Part shown: positions 8,641 through 18,800 of the stretch, one piece after another
Numbering within the stretch: the first letter of the stretch is position 1
Layout of the letters: each line of letters starts with the position of its first letter
NCBI GenBank assembly: GCA_963702155.1
Contig: OY969717.1
Span: forward strand, 744,001 to 808,000
Length of the DNA: 64,000 nt
Direction: 5' to 3'
Source: G963702155 sp963702155
Lineage (GTDB): Bacteria > Pseudomonadota > Alphaproteobacteria > Micavibrionales > Micavibrionaceae
Notes under the pieces: model-generated
The model's database searches: none
What the model was told of the DNA's origin: nothing
Seen by the model: only the letters and a program-made list of their open reading frames with translations
Position numbers and translations under genes: made by a program

Positions 8641-9725
8641 AAAATCCTAAGTTATTCACAGATACAATCATTCATGGCGATTGTATAGAAACACTGAAAC
8701 AAATTCCGGAAAAAAGCATCGATTGTATCTTTGCGGATCCGCCCTACAATTTGCAGCTTGGAGGCGATTTGCATCGGCCAAATAATACAAAAGTGGATGC
8801 AGTGAATGACGATTGGGATCAGTTTGATACACTTAAACATTACGATGACTTTACAACCAAATGGCTTTCAGCCGCGCGAGACACCCTAACAGATGACGGG
8901 TCAATCTGGGTCATTGGAAGCTATCATAATATTTTTCGCCTTGGTTATATTCTGCAAGATTTGGGGTATTGGATTTTAAATGATGTTATCTGGAGAAAAT
9001 CAAACCCGATGCCAAATTTTCGCGGTCGCAGGTTTACCAATGCACATGAAACAATGATTTGGGCGGCAAAGTCGAAGGACTCAAAATATTATTTTAATTA
9101 TGAGTCAATGAAGGCGCTGAACGAAGATAAGCAGATGCGATCTGACTGGTATTTGCCGTTATGTACTGGTAGTGAGCGCCTCAAAAATAATGAGGGCAAG
9201 AAAGCCCACCCTACACAAAAACCTGAGAGTTTATTAGCACGTGTTATATTATCTTCAACACGTAAGGGCGAAACAATTCTAGACCCTTTTTTCGGTACCG
9301 GCACGACCGGTGCGGTTGCAAAAAAGATGGGCCGCCATTATGTCGGAATTGAACAGGATCAAAAATACGCCAAAATTGCACAAGAGCGCATTAATGCCGT
9401 TGAGCCGCTAGATAATGCGCTTATAGACGTAAAGCCAAAGCGAGAACAACCGCGTGTTCCATTCGGATCATTGCTAGAGATGGGACTTTTAAAACCGGGA
9501 ACAGTGTTAACAGATTCAAAAAAACGGTTTAAAGTTAAAATACATGCTGATGGGTCAGTCATGGCGCAAAATCACATTGATAAAATGCGCGGCTCTATCC
9601 ATAAAGTGGGAGCAGCATTACAAGGCGCACCATCTTGTAATGGCTGGACATTCTGGCATTATTTGGAAAAAGGCAAGGCTTTTCCGATTGATCATTTACG
9701 CTCTCAAGTGCGCGCGGATATGTAG
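8631..9725 (+). CDS. ccrM: Cell-cycle adenine methyltransferase CcrM (GANTC)
   Basis: A 364-residue beta-class N6-adenine methyltransferase. The catalytic motif D-P-P-Y-N is at 36-40, ahead of the SAM-binding D-P-F-F-G-T-G-T-T-G at about 222, the order of beta-class enzymes. The C-terminal 90 residues (V-P-F-G-S-L-L-E-M-G-L-L-K-P-G then N-G-W-T-F-W-H) match the extra CcrM domain used for DNA recognition, which plain HinfI-type enzymes lack. CcrM restores full methylation of GANTC late in the alphaproteobacterial cell cycle. No restriction partner is adjacent, as expected of a solitary regulator. folB follows after 8 bases. Confidence 0.95.
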   Translation: MSSQNPKLFTDTIIHGDCIETLKQIPEKSIDCIFADPPYNLQLGGDLHRPNNTKVDAVNDDWDQFDTLKHYDDFTTKWLSAARDTLTDDGSIWVIGSYHNIFRLGYILQDLGYWILNDVIWRKSNPMPNFRGRRFTNAHETMIWAAKSKDSKYYFNYESMKALNEDKQMRSDWYLPLCTGSERLKNNEGKKAHPTQKPESLLARVILSSTRKGETILDPFFGTGTTGAVAKKMGRHYVGIEQDQKYAKIAQERINAVEPLDNALIDVKPKREQPRVPFGSLLEMGLLKPGTVLTDSKKRFKVKIHADGSVMAQNHIDKMRGSIHKVGAALQGAPSCNGWTFWHYLEKGKAFPIDHLRSQVRADM

Positions 9726-9733
9726 GACTTATT

Positions 9734-10087
9734 ATGGCGAATTATATTTTTATTGATGCACTTGAGATCAAAATGTCGATTGGTATTCACGAGCATGAAA
9801 AGCGTAATAAACAGCGCGTAATTCTGGATGTAACTTTGTATCCAAAAATATGGGGCGGTTATAAAAAAGATGATATTGCGGACACGGTGTCATATGAGGA
9901 TGTTATTAGTAATATTGAAAAAATATCTCAAGCCAAGCACTTTAATTTAATAGAAACTTTTGGAGAGGAAATTATAAATCAATGTTTAAAAAAATATCCC
10001 ATTTCCCAAATGAGTATAAAAATTTCAAAACCAGATATTATTCAAAATACTGCCGCAGTGGGTGTTTTTATAAAAAAAAGTGCTTAG
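9734..10087 (+). CDS. folB: Dihydroneopterin aldolase
   Basis: A 117-residue enzyme converting 7,8-dihydroneopterin to 6-hydroxymethyl-dihydropterin in folate synthesis. Seen: the opening I-F-I-D-A-L-E-I-K-M-S-I-G-I-H-E-H-E with the conserved Gly-x-x-x-x-Glu segment, and V-S-Y-E-D-V in the middle, both family motifs. Length is normal. It starts 8 bases after ccrM and is probably cotranscribed; no other folate-synthesis gene is adjacent (fthC at 40606 is a separate salvage step). Next comes a convergent gene. Confidence 0.88.
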   Translation: MANYIFIDALEIKMSIGIHEHEKRNKQRVILDVTLYPKIWGGYKKDDIADTVSYEDVISNIEKISQAKHFNLIETFGEEIINQCLKKYPISQMSIKISKPDIIQNTAAVGVFIKKSA

Positions 10088-10116
10088 CCTTAAGCCAATG
10101 ATTGTTAAAAAAAAGC

Positions 10117-11016
10117 CTATTCACTATTCTCTAAAGTCATTCTTTTTATAAATTCCTCATATTCTTTTTCAAGATTAACTTCAAAGTTAGATTTTTGTCT
10201 TTTTCGAATAAAGTTCTCTTGATAAAGAAGATTCATACGCTGCAAATCCGCATATATCTCTATGCTTTCCAATATACCATCCCCTGTTGCAAGTTTTGGT
10301 CTCTGTGCACCTTGATCATGGATTTTGCCATCCGAACCAAAAAAACGAACCTTCATGACAGCATAAGCCTGCCTAGCTAGATCTTTATCTTTTTGCGATT
10401 TAAAATTAGTGTTTTTATATTTTGCTTTATATTCTTTTAATTTTAACTTTATAAGTTCTTTTGCAGACAATTCATCAATTGGAATATATTTTAAAGTAAT
10501 AGGTCGGCTCAATGTTATAAAAATACCAGGGAGATAATCAGGGAATGTTTTTCCAAATTTTCCACAAAAATTATCTCTGCCATCAGAAGCAGATACCGTA
10601 AAATATCTTTTATTATTAATCTTATATGTATTACTAAGTTCAAACCTTTTTGTATCTAAATTATATTCTCCTAAAGATATAGGCTGTATAAATTCAAACC
10701 TGGTAGGAAATTTTTTCTTATTTTTTTCTATATACTCTATGGCTGATTTACGAATTTCATGCCATTTGAACTCATTATCTTTGTATTCCTTATAAAGCTG
10801 ACATTCATTAATACGTAAAAAATTATCAATATGCTCTTCATTCTCATAATCCATACGATCTAGCGCCCAAAAAAGCTGTGATAATTTTTTCATAGTTGGG
10901 CGCTCATAAATTTTAGTATTCCTTTCACTAATATCGACATTCTGCGCATAAGAACTTGCGCTAAAAGTCACATATGAAATCACAAACAGTAAAAAGATAA
11001 TTTTATTCATTGTCAT
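10117..11016 (-). CDS. Exported hypothetical protein (possibly DUF4852-like)
   Basis: A 299-residue protein with a clear signal peptide (K-I-I-F-L-L-F-V-I-S-Y-V-T-F, cleavage likely after S-S-Y-A-Q at about 25). The mature part is charged and lysine-rich, with long helices and two cysteines (about residues 72 and 153) that could form a disulfide outside the cytoplasm. A segment near 150-160 reads G-R-D-N-F-C-G-K-F. I have a weak memory of the DUF4852 family of exported proteins but could not confirm it. It is more AT-rich than its neighbours and is convergent with folB, so it may be a later arrival. No function is proposed. Confidence 0.6.
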   Translation of the reverse strand: MTMNKIIFLLFVISYVTFSASSYAQNVDISERNTKIYERPTMKKLSQLFWALDRMDYENEEHIDNFLRINECQLYKEYKDNEFKWHEIRKSAIEYIEKNKKKFPTRFEFIQPISLGEYNLDTKRFELSNTYKINNKRYFTVSASDGRDNFCGKFGKTFPDYLPGIFITLSRPITLKYIPIDELSAKELIKLKLKEYKAKYKNTNFKSQKDKDLARQAYAVMKVRFFGSDGKIHDQGAQRPKLATGDGILESIEIYADLQRMNLLYQENFIRKRQKSNFEVNLEKEYEEFIKRMTLENSE

Positions 11017-11104
11017 ACTACGTTTTTAAAAAGTTAACGGATTTGTAAAATAATTATAGGCTGGTATATTCATTTATACAAATTTTTGCTCATAATTTAG
11101 TCTT

Positions 11105-12199
11105 TTAACTATTTAAAAAAGCTATAAAAGGCTTTTTAAAAACTGTTGGAAACTCTTTAGCGTCTAAATTATCTATATCACGCCAAAATTGATTTTTATT
11201 AATTATATGAGTAAATTTACAAACTGTATATATAGATAACTCCAGCTCAAAATGTGTAAATACATGAAAGATAGATAGATTTAAAGGCACTCCATATTGC
11301 AACAATTCATGCTCTACAACTGGCTTCTCATTTTTATATTCCACCCAATCTGACGTAGGAAAGCCTAATGTTCCGCCAAGAAGACCTTTATCAGGCCTAC
11401 GTTCAACCAATATTTGATTTTTCTCATTTATAACAAAATATATATGACCAAAACGCTTGGGCTTATCAGCTTTTTTGATTTTATAGGGAAGCGCCGCAGC
11501 CAGTCCCGATTGCTGGGCTCTACATATTTTTATTAAAGGACAAAGCGCACATCGTGGTACTTTTGGAATACATATTGTTGCACCTAGATCCATTAAAGCC
11601 TGCGCAAGATCACCCGGTCTTGAATACTCCTGTACAAAGAAATCAGAAGCTAAAGCCTTTAACTGCTTTTTTGAATGCGGCAGAGGGTCTGTAACTTCAT
11701 AAAGGCGGGTCATAACCCGTTCAATATTTCCATCAACAACTGTCGCAGGCTTATCAAACGCAATAGACCGAATAGCTGCACTCGTATAATCCCCTATACC
11801 TGGCAAGGATTGGAGAGTTTTCTGGTCTTGTGGAAATAAACCATTATAATCTTTTACAATGGTTTGGGCGCATTTATATAAATTGCGCGCACGTGCATAA
11901 TATCCCAGTCCCGCCCAAGCGGACATAACATCTTCATACTGCGCATTGGCCAAATGCTGAACCGTCGGCCATGTTTTTACAAATTTCAAAAAATACGGAA
12001 TAACTGCATTTACTGTGGTTTGTTGCAACATAACCTCAGAAAGCCACACATAATAAGGATTAGGTGTTTCATCAGGCATAGCACGCCAGGGCAAAGCTCT
12101 TTTATGCAGGTCGTACCAACTTAATAGAATGTGCGCTGAATTGTTTTCATTTAGATCGATATAAGGATTACTCTTGTTCTGTGGCATTACTTTTGGCAT
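11105..12199 (-). CDS. mutY: A/G-specific adenine glycosylase MutY
   Basis: A 364-residue base-excision repair enzyme that removes adenine mispaired with 8-oxoguanine. It has the catalytic Glu in L-S-E-V-M-L-Q-Q-T, the helix-hairpin-helix L-P-G-I-G-D-Y-T-S-A-A, and the catalytic Asp in V-V-D-G-N-I-E-R-V. The iron-sulfur loop is C-x6-C-x2-C-x5-C (from C-I-P-K-V-P-R-C). The C-terminal NUDIX-like domain, which reads the 8-oxoG partner, is shorter and more diverged than usual. Divergent from the DciA-like gene, with only 28 bases between, so their promoters overlap. Confidence 0.94.
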   Translation of the reverse strand: MPKVMPQNKSNPYIDLNENNSAHILLSWYDLHKRALPWRAMPDETPNPYYVWLSEVMLQQTTVNAVIPYFLKFVKTWPTVQHLANAQYEDVMSAWAGLGYYARARNLYKCAQTIVKDYNGLFPQDQKTLQSLPGIGDYTSAAIRSIAFDKPATVVDGNIERVMTRLYEVTDPLPHSKKQLKALASDFFVQEYSRPGDLAQALMDLGATICIPKVPRCALCPLIKICRAQQSGLAAALPYKIKKADKPKRFGHIYFVINEKNQILVERRPDKGLLGGTLGFPTSDWVEYKNEKPVVEHELLQYGVPLNLSIFHVFTHFELELSIYTVCKFTHIINKNQFWRDIDNLDAKEFPTVFKKPFIAFLNS

Positions 12200-12227
12200 G
12201 GTGTAAATAATATATCCCGTTTTTTAA

Positions 12228-12728
12228 ATGCACTTCATAAAATATAAAAATATGCGTCCTTTATTAGAGCCAACATCCCGCTTATCCTCAAATATGTTCA
12301 GCCGTAAATATATATCGCTAGGCCGTATCATCAGTCAATGGGAGGATATAGTCGGCAGCCGTATGTCTGATAAGGCGCAACCGGTAAGAATTCAATATCG
12401 GAAACAGAAAAACATGAAGAGAGGCAAGCCAGATGCAAGGCTGGACATAGCCGTTAACAGCGCCGATGCTACCGTCATGCACTACCAAAAAGATGTGATT
12501 TTGGAGCGGATTAATCAGTTATTTGGAGAACAATGGATAACATCTATAAAATTTGTCACAATTAACACACAATCGCAAAATATCCCGGATTCTAAAAAAA
12601 CACTAAAGCCGCTTTGCGCATTACAGAAAAAAAACTTATCTGAATTGTTGAATGATATCGAAGATGAGGATATGAAAGGGCGTCTGATTTCTTTAGGAAC
12701 AGAAATCATGCGATCAGCCCCTGAATAA
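12228..12728 (+). CDS. DUF721/DciA-like protein
   Basis: A 166-residue protein of the DUF721 family, whose best-studied member DciA helps load the replicative helicase DnaB. Seen: the N-terminal W-E-D-I-V-G near residue 38 followed by A-Q-P-V-R-I, then a L-D-I-A-V-N-S-A strand and a Y-Q-K-D-V-I-L-E-R-I-N helix, the KH-like core of the family. A start at 12252 (M-R-P-L-L-E) is possible. In alphaproteobacteria this gene commonly sits between mutY and a dsbA-like gene ahead of smc, as here, with efp, suhB and a small gene inserted. Confidence 0.75.
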   Translation: MHFIKYKNMRPLLEPTSRLSSNMFSRKYISLGRIISQWEDIVGSRMSDKAQPVRIQYRKQKNMKRGKPDARLDIAVNSADATVMHYQKDVILERINQLFGEQWITSIKFVTINTQSQNIPDSKKTLKPLCALQKKNLSELLNDIEDEDMKGRLISLGTEIMRSAPE

Positions 12729-12753
12729 TTATTTTTAAAGGATTTATTTTAAG

Positions 12754-13320
12754 ATGAAGGTTTCCGCAAATACTTTAAGAGCTGGTAATGTTATAGAATA
12801 TAATAACAAGCTTTGCGTTGTGGTAAAAATTGATCTGGTACAACCCGGCAAGGGCGCGGCCGTAGCGCAAGTTGAATTACGAGATATACGCAGTGGCTCT
12901 AAAGATAATGTCCGCTTCAGAACGCAGGAAACGGTTGAACGCGTGAGGCTTGAGCAAGATGACTACCAGTATCTTTACGCGGAAGGCGAAAATTACAATT
13001 TTATGAACACTGAAACGTATGAACAAATTACCATCAATGCAGAAATTATTGGATACCCGAAGGTCTTCTTGCAAGAAGGCATGATTGTCGAAGTTGAAAC
13101 ATTTGAAAATGAACCTTTGGGCATTAGGTTACCAGACACAATAACCGCCGAAATTGTTGAAGCAGAGCCAGTCATCAAGGGGCAAACGGCGACGACATCT
13201 TATAAACCCGCTATTTTGGATAATGGTGAAAGAGTTATGGTGCCACCATTCATTGAATCCGGCACACGCATTGTCATCAAAACCGAAGATGGCTCTTATG
13301 TAGAACGGGCAAAAGACTAG
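12754..13320 (+). CDS. efp: Translation elongation factor P
   Basis: A 188-residue three-domain protein that relieves ribosome stalling at polyproline. The modified lysine is K33 in Q-P-G-K-G-A-A, with the flanking glycines kept. The end G-T-R-I-V-I-K-T-E-D-G-S-Y-V-E-R is typical of EF-P. The matching lysine ligase gene epmA is in this window at 47507-48526, which supports beta-lysylation of K33 rather than rhamnosylation, where the position is arginine. It lies 25 bases after the DciA-like gene and 55 bases before suhB. Confidence 0.96.
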   Translation: MKVSANTLRAGNVIEYNNKLCVVVKIDLVQPGKGAAVAQVELRDIRSGSKDNVRFRTQETVERVRLEQDDYQYLYAEGENYNFMNTETYEQITINAEIIGYPKVFLQEGMIVEVETFENEPLGIRLPDTITAEIVEAEPVIKGQTATTSYKPAILDNGERVMVPPFIESGTRIVIKTEDGSYVERAKD

Positions 13321-13375
13321 AGAATCTATTTATCACTAAATTTAAACAATCAAATAACAAGAAAGAATATACGTT

Positions 13376-14170
13376 ATGGTGGCTTCGTCCCCAATTATAA
13401 ATGTAATGACCCGCGCAGCAGAAAAAGCGGCACGATCCTTAAACCGTGACTTTGGAGAAGTCGAAAACCTTCAAGTGTCTAAAAAAGGTCCGGGTGACTT
13501 TGTCTCCGCTGCAGATAAGCGGGCAGAAAAAATTATTTTTGAAGAGTTAAAACGCGCGCGCCCAACCTTTGGTTTTTTAATGGAGGAAGGCGGCGTAGTA
13601 GAAGGCGATGATCCGGATCATCGGTGGGTCATTGACCCGTTAGATGGCACAACAAACTTTTTACATGGCATCCCGCATTGGTGCATTTCCATTGCATTAC
13701 AGCATAAATCAGAGATCATAGCAGGCGTAATATATGATCCGATTAAGGATGAGTTGTTTCATGCGGAAAAAAATCGCGGTGCCTATGTCAGACGCAGGCG
13801 CCTGCGTGTGTCAAATCGTAGTGATCTTATGGCCGCAACCATCGCCGCAGGCGCGCCGCGCCGAAATGTAGAATCCCAGATTCAGTTTATAAAAGAGTAT
13901 CAAGCTGTTTTAGCGCAAGTACCAGGCGTTCGCCGTTTTGGAGCCGCCGCACTCGACCTTGCATATGTCGCCGCCGGTCGCTTTGAGGCATATTGGGAAC
14001 GGGAAGTTAAAAAGTGGGATATCGCAGCCGGTATAATTATAGTAAAAGAAGCTGGCGGATTTATTTCTGATGTCGATAATGACCGGAATAATGCGTACGA
14101 TACGTGCAATATATTGGCATATAATGATAAGGTAGGACAGGATTTGAAAAAAATCTTGAGATCAGTTTAA
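13376..14170 (+). CDS. suhB: Inositol-1-monophosphatase (SuhB-like)
   Basis: A 264-residue magnesium-dependent phosphatase. The metal site is seen as E-E-G-G near residue 65, D-P-L-D-G-T-T-N-F near 87, and W-D-I-A-A-G near 222, the full set of the inositol monophosphatase fold. Family members dephosphorylate inositol-1-phosphate and related sugar phosphates; E. coli SuhB also works in rRNA antitermination. Which role applies here cannot be told. efp followed by suhB is a frequent alphaproteobacterial pair. Confidence 0.92.
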   Translation: MVASSPIINVMTRAAEKAARSLNRDFGEVENLQVSKKGPGDFVSAADKRAEKIIFEELKRARPTFGFLMEEGGVVEGDDPDHRWVIDPLDGTTNFLHGIPHWCISIALQHKSEIIAGVIYDPIKDELFHAEKNRGAYVRRRRLRVSNRSDLMAATIAAGAPRRNVESQIQFIKEYQAVLAQVPGVRRFGAAALDLAYVAAGRFEAYWEREVKKWDIAAGIIIVKEAGGFISDVDNDRNNAYDTCNILAYNDKVGQDLKKILRSV

Positions 14171-14194
14171 ATCTATTTTCATCATATCTATATT

Positions 14195-14686
14195 ATGGCT
14201 TCAAATAAACACTTAAAGAACCTGAATAAACGATATCCAGCATGCTCTATTTTTATAAAAATAGCTATGCTTATGCTCTTTTTTTTCAATGCAAACCATG
14301 CTTTTTCGCAAACAAAAGGCAATGCTACATCATTAAAAAAAGGCGAAAGTCGTAGGGTCATTACACTCGATACAAATAATAACCACGCCAATGGCGTAAA
14401 ACAAAACGATATCAAACCCTACCAACCGCCGCCAATGTTTGAACCACAAACATCTCAGCCAAAAACATATGAGTCTCTCGTCGCTATTGAGCCGGCGTCC
14501 GGCATAAACCCTGCGCCCCTGCCCTTGCGTAAACCCGCGCATTATAGTGCCTCCCCGCAATTAATCAGATATATTAAACGTCAAAACAAAAACCAAATTG
14601 AACCATATACTCCGCAAACAAATCCTGCCGCTTTAGATATAAAAGATACAAGCATTGATGCCATTCTAAAACTTATCGAAAACTAA
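14195..14686 (+). CDS. Small exported proline-rich hypothetical protein
   Basis: A 163-residue protein with a basic start and one hydrophobic stretch (I-A-M-L-M-L-F-F-F, about 24-32) ending near N-H-A-F-S-Q, a likely signal peptide cleaved around residue 39. The mature part is disordered-looking, rich in Pro, Asn, Gln and Thr, with no cysteines and no domain I know. It ends in a short helix (S-I-D-A-I-L-K-L-I-E-N). It starts 24 bases after suhB. The following 219 bases up to the dsbA-like gene contain TTGACA at 14758-14763 but no well-spaced -10 that I trust. Confidence 0.5.
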   Translation: MASNKHLKNLNKRYPACSIFIKIAMLMLFFFNANHAFSQTKGNATSLKKGESRRVITLDTNNNHANGVKQNDIKPYQPPPMFEPQTSQPKTYESLVAIEPASGINPAPLPLRKPAHYSASPQLIRYIKRQNKNQIEPYTPQTNPAALDIKDTSIDAILKLIEN

Positions 14687-14905
14687 TCTGGTATTTCCCG
14701 CCTTAAATACAAACACCAAACAAGTGTGGATAGCCTTTACCTCTTTATAAGCCTTGGTTGACAAGTCCCGCACTATAATGCTGTATTAATTATAATCCGT
14801 TTTTATAAGATTGTGCCATAACGCACGCTCATATATGTGTGCCCGCGCTCTTTTTTTAAATATGGGTCTATTTTATTTAAAGCATTATGAAGGGGCTTTT
14901 ATACC

Positions 14906-15748
14906 ATGTCTGAACCAGAGAAAAAATCATCCAGTAGCAAGATTGCAATCATTTTTGTTATTGCATTCATCCTTATTGGCATCGGTTATTTTATATCAAT
15001 AAATCCCGCAGATGACACAGAAGCCCTATCGCAGGAAATCGCTATTCAGGAACAACGTGCGAACGAAATCGTTTCTGAAGATGATGCCATCGAACAAACC
15101 GCAGAGGCCTTGTCAGAAACCCCGATTCAGGAAAACATAACGGTCGGCCCAAGTTCAAAAGCAATTTATGCGTTAAGCGAGCGCATTCTCGGTGATGTAA
15201 ATGCCCCCGTTAAAATCAGTGAATTCAGCTCCTTTTCATGTGGTCATTGTGCCTCTTTCCATAGGGAAACATTTCCGGCATTTAAAACATCCTATGTCGA
15301 TACAGGACGCGCCTACCTCGTATTTTCAGACTTTCCTTTAAACGGTCCGGCCATGCACGCCTCGATGATTACACGATGCGCGCCCAAGGCGCAGTATTTT
15401 GAATTCGTCCAGGACTTATTTGTAAATCAGGATGAGTGGGCATTTGATGCCTCATCTTATCAAGGATACCTCAAAACCAAGGCCGCCCAATATGGTGTAG
15501 ATGGAGAAATGTTTAAGGCTTGTATCAATAACGAAGAAATTAAAACAGGCATCATGGAAAAAATGAAGGCCGCCCAAGCCCAGTGGGAAATTACATCCAC
15601 TCCAAGTTTTGTTGTGAATAACAAAACAGCCATTACTGGTAATCAGCCGTTTAAAGCCTTTGTTACACAGATTGCCGAAGCCGCAAACGATGTAACTTTT
15701 ACACAGGACATTACACCTGAAAATAACACATCCGGTACTACAGAATAA
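14906..15748 (+). CDS. Membrane-anchored DsbA-family thiol oxidoreductase
   Basis: A 280-residue protein with one N-terminal membrane helix (about 13-31), a linker of 60 mostly acidic residues, and a thioredoxin-fold domain with active site C112-G-H-C115. A cis-Pro loop is seen in T-S-T-P-S-F-V-V-N-N. The layout fits the thioredoxin_4/DsbA-like group that works in the periplasm, either oxidising thiols or acting as BdbD/Com1-like proteins. No dsbB is nearby. It stands 57 bases before smc, the usual alphaproteobacterial neighbour. Confidence 0.88.
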   Translation: MSEPEKKSSSSKIAIIFVIAFILIGIGYFISINPADDTEALSQEIAIQEQRANEIVSEDDAIEQTAEALSETPIQENITVGPSSKAIYALSERILGDVNAPVKISEFSSFSCGHCASFHRETFPAFKTSYVDTGRAYLVFSDFPLNGPAMHASMITRCAPKAQYFEFVQDLFVNQDEWAFDASSYQGYLKTKAAQYGVDGEMFKACINNEEIKTGIMEKMKAAQAQWEITSTPSFVVNNKTAITGNQPFKAFVTQIAEAANDVTFTQDITPENNTSGTTE

Positions 15749-15805
15749 TTTAATGGTAAAACAACCGAACCAGAATCAGAGTAGGTTCATTTTTGAAATA
15801 CACAC

Positions 15806-18800
15806 ATGATTCAATTTAAAGAATTACGTCTTCAAGGATTTAAATCCTTTGTAGATCGGGCTCAACTCCATATAGGACCCGGTCTTAATGGCATTGTTGG
15901 ACCAAATGGGTGCGGAAAGTCTAATTTGCTTGAGTCTTTACGTTGGGTGATGGGTGAAAATTCGGCCAAGCGTATGCGTGGCGGCGGCATGGAGGATGTA
16001 ATATTCTCCGGTACAGATAAACGCGCAGCCAGAAATATTGCCGAAGTCTCGCTATTACTGGATAACCAAACGCGCACCGCCCCCGCCGCATATAATCAGT
16101 ATGATGAAATAGAAGTCACACGCAAAATAGAACGTGACCGAGGCTCGCTATATAAAATAAACGGCAAAACCGTACGCGCTCGCGATGTTCAAATGTTGTT
16201 CGCGGACACCGTCACAGGCGCAAATTCCCCCGCCATGATCTCCCAAGGGCGGGTTGCCGAAATAATTAACGCCAAACCACATGATCGACGATTGATTTTA
16301 GAAGAATCTGCCGGCATATCAGGGTTGTATGCACGCCGTCATGAGGCCGAGTTACGACTAAAAGCGGCCGATAACAACCTTATCCGTACAGAAGATATTA
16401 TCGGCAGCATGGAAACGCGCCTATCTAACCTTAAACGTCAAGCTCGCCAAGCTACAAAATATAAAAACCTCAGTGCGCAAATCAGACAAATGGAAATCCT
16501 GATTGCGTATCTTGAATGGAAATCCATAACAGACCGGATGAGTGAAACGCGCGCGGTATTTAATGCGGCCGAAAGCACAGTTGCAGAAAAGCTGGGCGCA
16601 GTAACACAGCTTACAAAAACACAAAATGTACAAATGGAGGATCTACCTGCCCTTCGTAAGCAAGAGGCCGAAGCCGCTGCAAGGTTACAAACGCTCAAAC
16701 TTAACGCAAAGCGTATTGAAGAAGAAGCGGAGCGCATGAAAAATTTGATCAATGAGACCAAAGATCAAATTGAAATCATGACAAAAGACAAAACACATGA
16801 AGCTCAAACTGTTAAAGAAACTGTGGCGCTTTTACAAACTTTGGAACAAGAACACACAGCGTTAATCAAACTACAAAAAACACAGGATGGCAAACTTAAA
16901 CAAAAGGAAAAAACCCGCGATGATCTCGATATAAAAGTTAAAGCCGCAGAAGAAAAACACACAAGCCTAATGCAAGGCGTTGCGGAACATAATGCCCGAA
17001 AAAATGCGCTGGAACAACAAATAATACAAAATGAAAATCGGTTAAAAATCGCACAAACACGCAAAGCCAAGGCAAGCGAAGATTTATCGGAAACAAAAAA
17101 ACTGCTCGACGATCAAAAACAAAAACAAACACTAAAAAACGAAATTAAAAAAATTGATGATAACATTGGGTTGTTGCGAAAGAAACAAGAACAAAATGAA
17201 CATGACCGCGAAGATTTCAATCAAAAAATTGCAAGCACCCTGCAGGAGACAAGGGACGCTGATTTATTATTAAAAAATCTTCAGACTGAAATGTCTATGC
17301 TTACCGGTTTTATCGATAATGATAATGATCGCAGCTTCCAGCCAATGATTGAAAAAGTCAAACCGGATAGCGGTTTTGAAAAAGCTCTGTCACGTGCTTT
17401 AGGCGATGCATTAATGGCATCCCTTGATTATGATGCCCCTATGCGCTGGGTTGACCGGGAATATAATAGCGCACTCCCCCCCCTGCCCGATAAGATAAAA
17501 TCTTTAAATGAATATGTGAAGGCACCTGATGCCTTAAAATTAGCATTAAGCCAGATTGGTGTGGTTGATGATGAGGATCTAGGAGCAAACCTGTTCCAGT
17601 CGCTTAAAAGCGGTCAATCACTTGTCTCTAAAACAGGCATGTATTGGCGCTGGGACGGCTTTATAATGCAAGCCGATGCCTCAGATCGTAACGCACAGAT
17701 CTTGGAACAGAAAAACAAGCTGGCCGATCTGCTCGCAAAAGCGCCGGCGATTGAAAAAGCGGCAGAAAAAGCAAAGCGGCTCTATGAGCAGACAAAAGAA
17801 CGTGCAAATGCTTTATCACAGACTATAAAAAATAATCAAAACACCCTGCGAGAAAGCGAAAAAGCCCTTAGAGACAAACAGGCCGAATTATCCCGCCTTG
17901 AGCAAAAATATATCAGACACGAAAGCGATATGGCACGGTTCAAAGACTCGGCCAACCAAGCGCAAGAAGATATAGATACACTCAATAAAAGCATAATAGA
18001 AGATCGCGAACGTTTTAAAGTATATACACACGAAACGAGTGATAAAAACATAGATACCGCAAATAAGGCACGCGTTACGCTTCAGCATATAAGACAAGAT
18101 TACCAAAATGCCACCCGCGCATTTGATCTTCACCGACAAGAAGAAAACAGCCGTATGGCGCGCCTCCACGCGATTGCAGATGAAAGGGTGAATTTAAAAA
18201 ACCGTTCCATTCGCGCACAACAACGCCTTGGTGATTTTTCAGAACGCGAGATAATACTTCAAAAAAAATATGAAACGCTTATTAATCAGCCAAAAGCATT
18301 TGATAAAAATCATCAAAACGCATTAGACATTTTAAGTAGCGTAGAGACGCAGCGCTATAAAGCGGCGGAACAATTGGTAAACAGAGAAAGTGAAGTTACA
18401 GAAACAAGCCGCGCCTTAAAACAGGCTGAAAGCGCCCTAGGCCAAGTCAGGGAAGAGCGCGCCGCTGCGCAAGCAACATTGTCCGGTTTCAAAGAACGGC
18501 ATGATATAATGGTGCAAAAAATAAAAGATCAATTTGATATGGAGCCATCATACCTCCCCCAGCACGCAGCTATAGACATGGATAAACAATTGAATGACCT
18601 CGATGGTTTGAACGCGCAAAAGGAAAAGCTCATAAGAGAACGTGATTCAATCGGTGCTGTCAATCTAAGGGCGGATCAAGAGGCACAGGACCTAGAAAAA
18701 GAAGTTACAGCCGTTTTGCATGAACGCAATGATCTGGTGCAAGCCATAGATGAACTGAGAACGGCAATCGCAAAAATAAATAAAGAAGCGCGCGAACGCC

